Shown one piece after another: positions 32,280 to 33,891 of a stretch of DNA of 33,891 nucleotides. The stretch's first letter is position 1. Each line of letters begins with the position of its first letter. Source of the stretch: Bacteroidales bacterium. Its GTDB lineage: Bacteria > Bacteroidota > Bacteroidia > Bacteroidales > VadinHA17. Position numbers and translations under genes: made by a program. Below the pieces are notes generated by a model, which saw only the letters and a list, made by a program, of their open reading frames with translations, was not told the origin of the DNA and searched no databases. The stretch is from the NCBI GenBank assembly GCA_021157415.1, contig JAGGWN010000094.1:1-33891 (forward strand), given 5' to 3'.

Positions 32280-33891
32280 TTAATCCTTCCGAAGGGTCAC
32301 CGGGATTTCCTCAGGTTCGACATTCCATCCGGAAAGAACAAACGCCGACGTGAGGTTTCGGGTTTTCATGCTTTTATTCTGTACGCTGACAACAACATCT
32401 TTCGACTCTCCCGGTAACAATGAAAAATAATTGTCACTGTAAAAAGCAAATACCGAATCGGGATCATTTTTCATACGGATCCGTATGAAAAAGGCGATAT
32501 GATCCGTAGGATTGGTAAGTCTCATATGCACAGAACCTTCTTCTTTTTCCCCCATCACAATCGTTTGGTTCCTGAGATCAGCCTGCAGGTTTGTTGCGGG
32601 CAGATCATTCATCTCATTAAAAATGCCCGTATAGTATTTCTTATAATAATTCACCAGGTCCTGCCAGTTTTTTACGTTCTCTTCCTTAAGTGTTTTCAGC
32701 GGTCGTTTGCCGACAGCCAACGGATACACCTCTTCCGAAACCCGCACTCCCTTTTTATCTTTCAGCCATACCGACAACAGGACGGTTTTCCCTTTGAAAG
32801 CTTCGGGAATCAGCCACCGCAAGTCTCCGACTTTCTCAGAACGATTGGCCTCTACGGACGCCAGGCCTGTCTTTTCTGCAAGCAACCTTCCATTAACTTC
32901 ATAAAGCGCCACGTGGTATGTAAGAGTGTCAAAAGCCCTGTAATCATCATTCAATACAAACACATCCGCCGACAGAGTATCTCCCGCTTTCCACAGGTAG
33001 GTCTTGTACAAAGCTGATACTGCAAGAGGCTGGCTGGCCCGTTTCATGGTATAGTAAGAAGGCTTCGGGGTCCCATACCAGTCTACGACAGACCAGGAAA
33101 GAGTAGGCCAGGAATCATTGAACTGCCAGACCAGGAACCCGCTGTTTTGGAACTTGTTGGCACGACAGAACTCCATATTGAACTCATTGGCCAACGCCTG
33201 ATATACCTGACTTTTCATAACAAACTCCTCAAGGGAAGAAGAAATCCCGAATTCATTGGCATACCGTTCCAGCTTGGTCAAATGTGCAAAGCGCGGATTT
33301 CTTTCTCCGTGATATTCGATATAAGTTTCATCGAGGGGCCACCAATATTTTTCAGGTGTAAATTTCCTGTAGTTTTCAATTACCGGAAAAGTATTTATGC
33401 CTGCTTCACTGCGGAATGGTCTGACCACTCCATACCCGGTATAAGGCTGTAGCCCATGCCATACCATCCATTGGTGGTCGTCTCCCATATAAGGAGATGC
33501 CCGGTGAAACTCACGGGAAGGATCAAGCTCACCAAGTACTTCTGCCAGGGTATCAATCACCGCCTTACTTCCCGTATCGTCAGGATTGAACTCATTTCCA
33601 CCGCACCAAAAAGTAAGACTCGGATGGTTTCTTATCCTATAAACAGTTGCTTTGGCCCCTTCAATAAAATTATTCTTGTCAATGTGCGAAAAATTCCGGT
33701 TGCTAAGAAATTCCTGCCAGGTCAGGATCCCATATTCATCACACAGATTGTAAAATTCATCTGTTTCATAAAGACCTCCTCCCCAAACACGCAGCAAATT
33801 AAAATGAGCTTCTCTGACCAGTTTCAGCAAATGTTCATATTTATCACTATCGAGTCTTAACAACGAATTTATGGGGATCCAGTTTCCACCC
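32280..33891 (-). CDS. Glycoside hydrolase family 2 beta-mannosidase, N-terminus cut by window edge
   Basis: The frame stays open to the right edge; the last codons read GGNWIPINSL, a standard GH2 mannosidase motif, so the true start is outside and the TTG at 33863 is internal. The TIM barrel shows LLRVWGGGLYETDEFY, the acid/base Glu in WCGGNEFNP, the nucleophile Glu in FRSEAGI, and GFLVWQFNDSWPTLSWS. Beta-sandwich domains follow (last roughly 250 residues). The enzyme releases mannose from the non-reducing ends of beta-mannan or gluco-/galactomannan oligosaccharides. Its neighbours are three esterases, which points to acetylated mannan or mixed hemicellulose. Confidence 0.9.
   Translation of the reverse strand, partial: GGNWIPINSLLRLDSDKYEHLLKLVREAHFNLLRVWGGGLYETDEFYNLCDEYGILTWQEFLSNRNFSHIDKNNFIEGAKATVYRIRNHPSLTFWCGGNEFNPDDTGSKAVIDTLAEVLGELDPSREFHRASPYMGDDHQWMVWHGLQPYTGYGVVRPFRSEAGINTFPVIENYRKFTPEKYWWPLDETYIEYHGERNPRFAHLTKLERYANEFGISSSLEEFVMKSQVYQALANEFNMEFCRANKFQNSGFLVWQFNDSWPTLSWSVVDWYGTPKPSYYTMKRASQPLAVSALYKTYLWKAGDTLSADVFVLNDDYRAFDTLTYHVALYEVNGRLLAEKTGLASVEANRSEKVGDLRWLIPEAFKGKTVLLSVWLKDKKGVRVSEEVYPLAVGKRPLKTLKEENVKNWQDLVNYYKKYYTGIFNEMNDLPATNLQADLRNQTIVMGEKEEGSVHMRLTNPTDHIAFFIRIRMKNDPDSVFAFYSDNYFSLLPGESKDVVVSVQNKSMKTRNLTSAFVLSGWNVEPEEIPVTLRKD

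Overview
The window reads as chromosomal DNA of a Bacteroidota bacterium, most likely order Bacteroidales or a relative such as Marinilabiliales. The evidence is the AT-rich leaders with few Shine-Dalgarno sites, the TAnnTTTG-type -7 promoter boxes, the ECF sigma/anti-sigma/outer-membrane-barrel operon, the TPR-SpoIIE phosphatase with N-terminal signal sequence, the AsmA-like protein and the carbohydrate-esterase/GH2 cluster. Genus cannot be assigned from the sequence alone. I found no tRNA, rRNA, CRISPR array, transposase or phage gene.

Layout. 1-7097 (+): the 3' part of a YidE/AspT-type transporter, rsgA, a large hybrid histidine kinase lacking its phospho-acceptor His, the tRNA 2-selenouridine synthase gene mnmH, and an unrecognised 231-aa protein. 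7103-15659 (-): a U32-family protein paired with an orphan sensor kinase, an AsmA-like envelope protein, dipeptidase E, and a TPR/SpoIIE-phosphatase protein. 15962-19983 (-): a lipoprotein, then the operon ECF sigma factor - anti-sigma factor (4-nt overlap) - outer-membrane barrel, closed by a strong terminator. 20283-26408 (+): an apparent operon of TetR regulator (with an operator-like palindrome on its own promoter), LolA-like periplasmic protein, a truncated permease relic, two FtsX/LolCE-type permeases, a LolD-type ATPase and an outer-membrane barrel. 26677-27396 (+): an integral-membrane ICMT/PEMT-type methyltransferase. 27591-33891 (-): an S37-type peptidase, a CE1-type esterase, a BD-FAE-type esterase, a CE2-type lipoprotein esterase and a GH2 beta-mannosidase cut by the right edge.

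How they work together. The block 20283-26408 is the best candidate for a little-described system. It holds an inner-membrane ABC engine, a periplasmic LolA-fold carrier and an outer-membrane barrel under one TetR repressor. This is the part list for moving a lipid or lipoprotein across the whole envelope, but the substrate is unknown. The right end looks like the distal part of a polysaccharide utilization locus for acetylated or feruloylated hemicellulose, probably mannan-containing; no SusC/SusD pair is inside the window. Several intergenic regions (9582, 13103, 15778-15917, 27440-27575) carry inverted repeats, some sharing a CTCTATTGC core.
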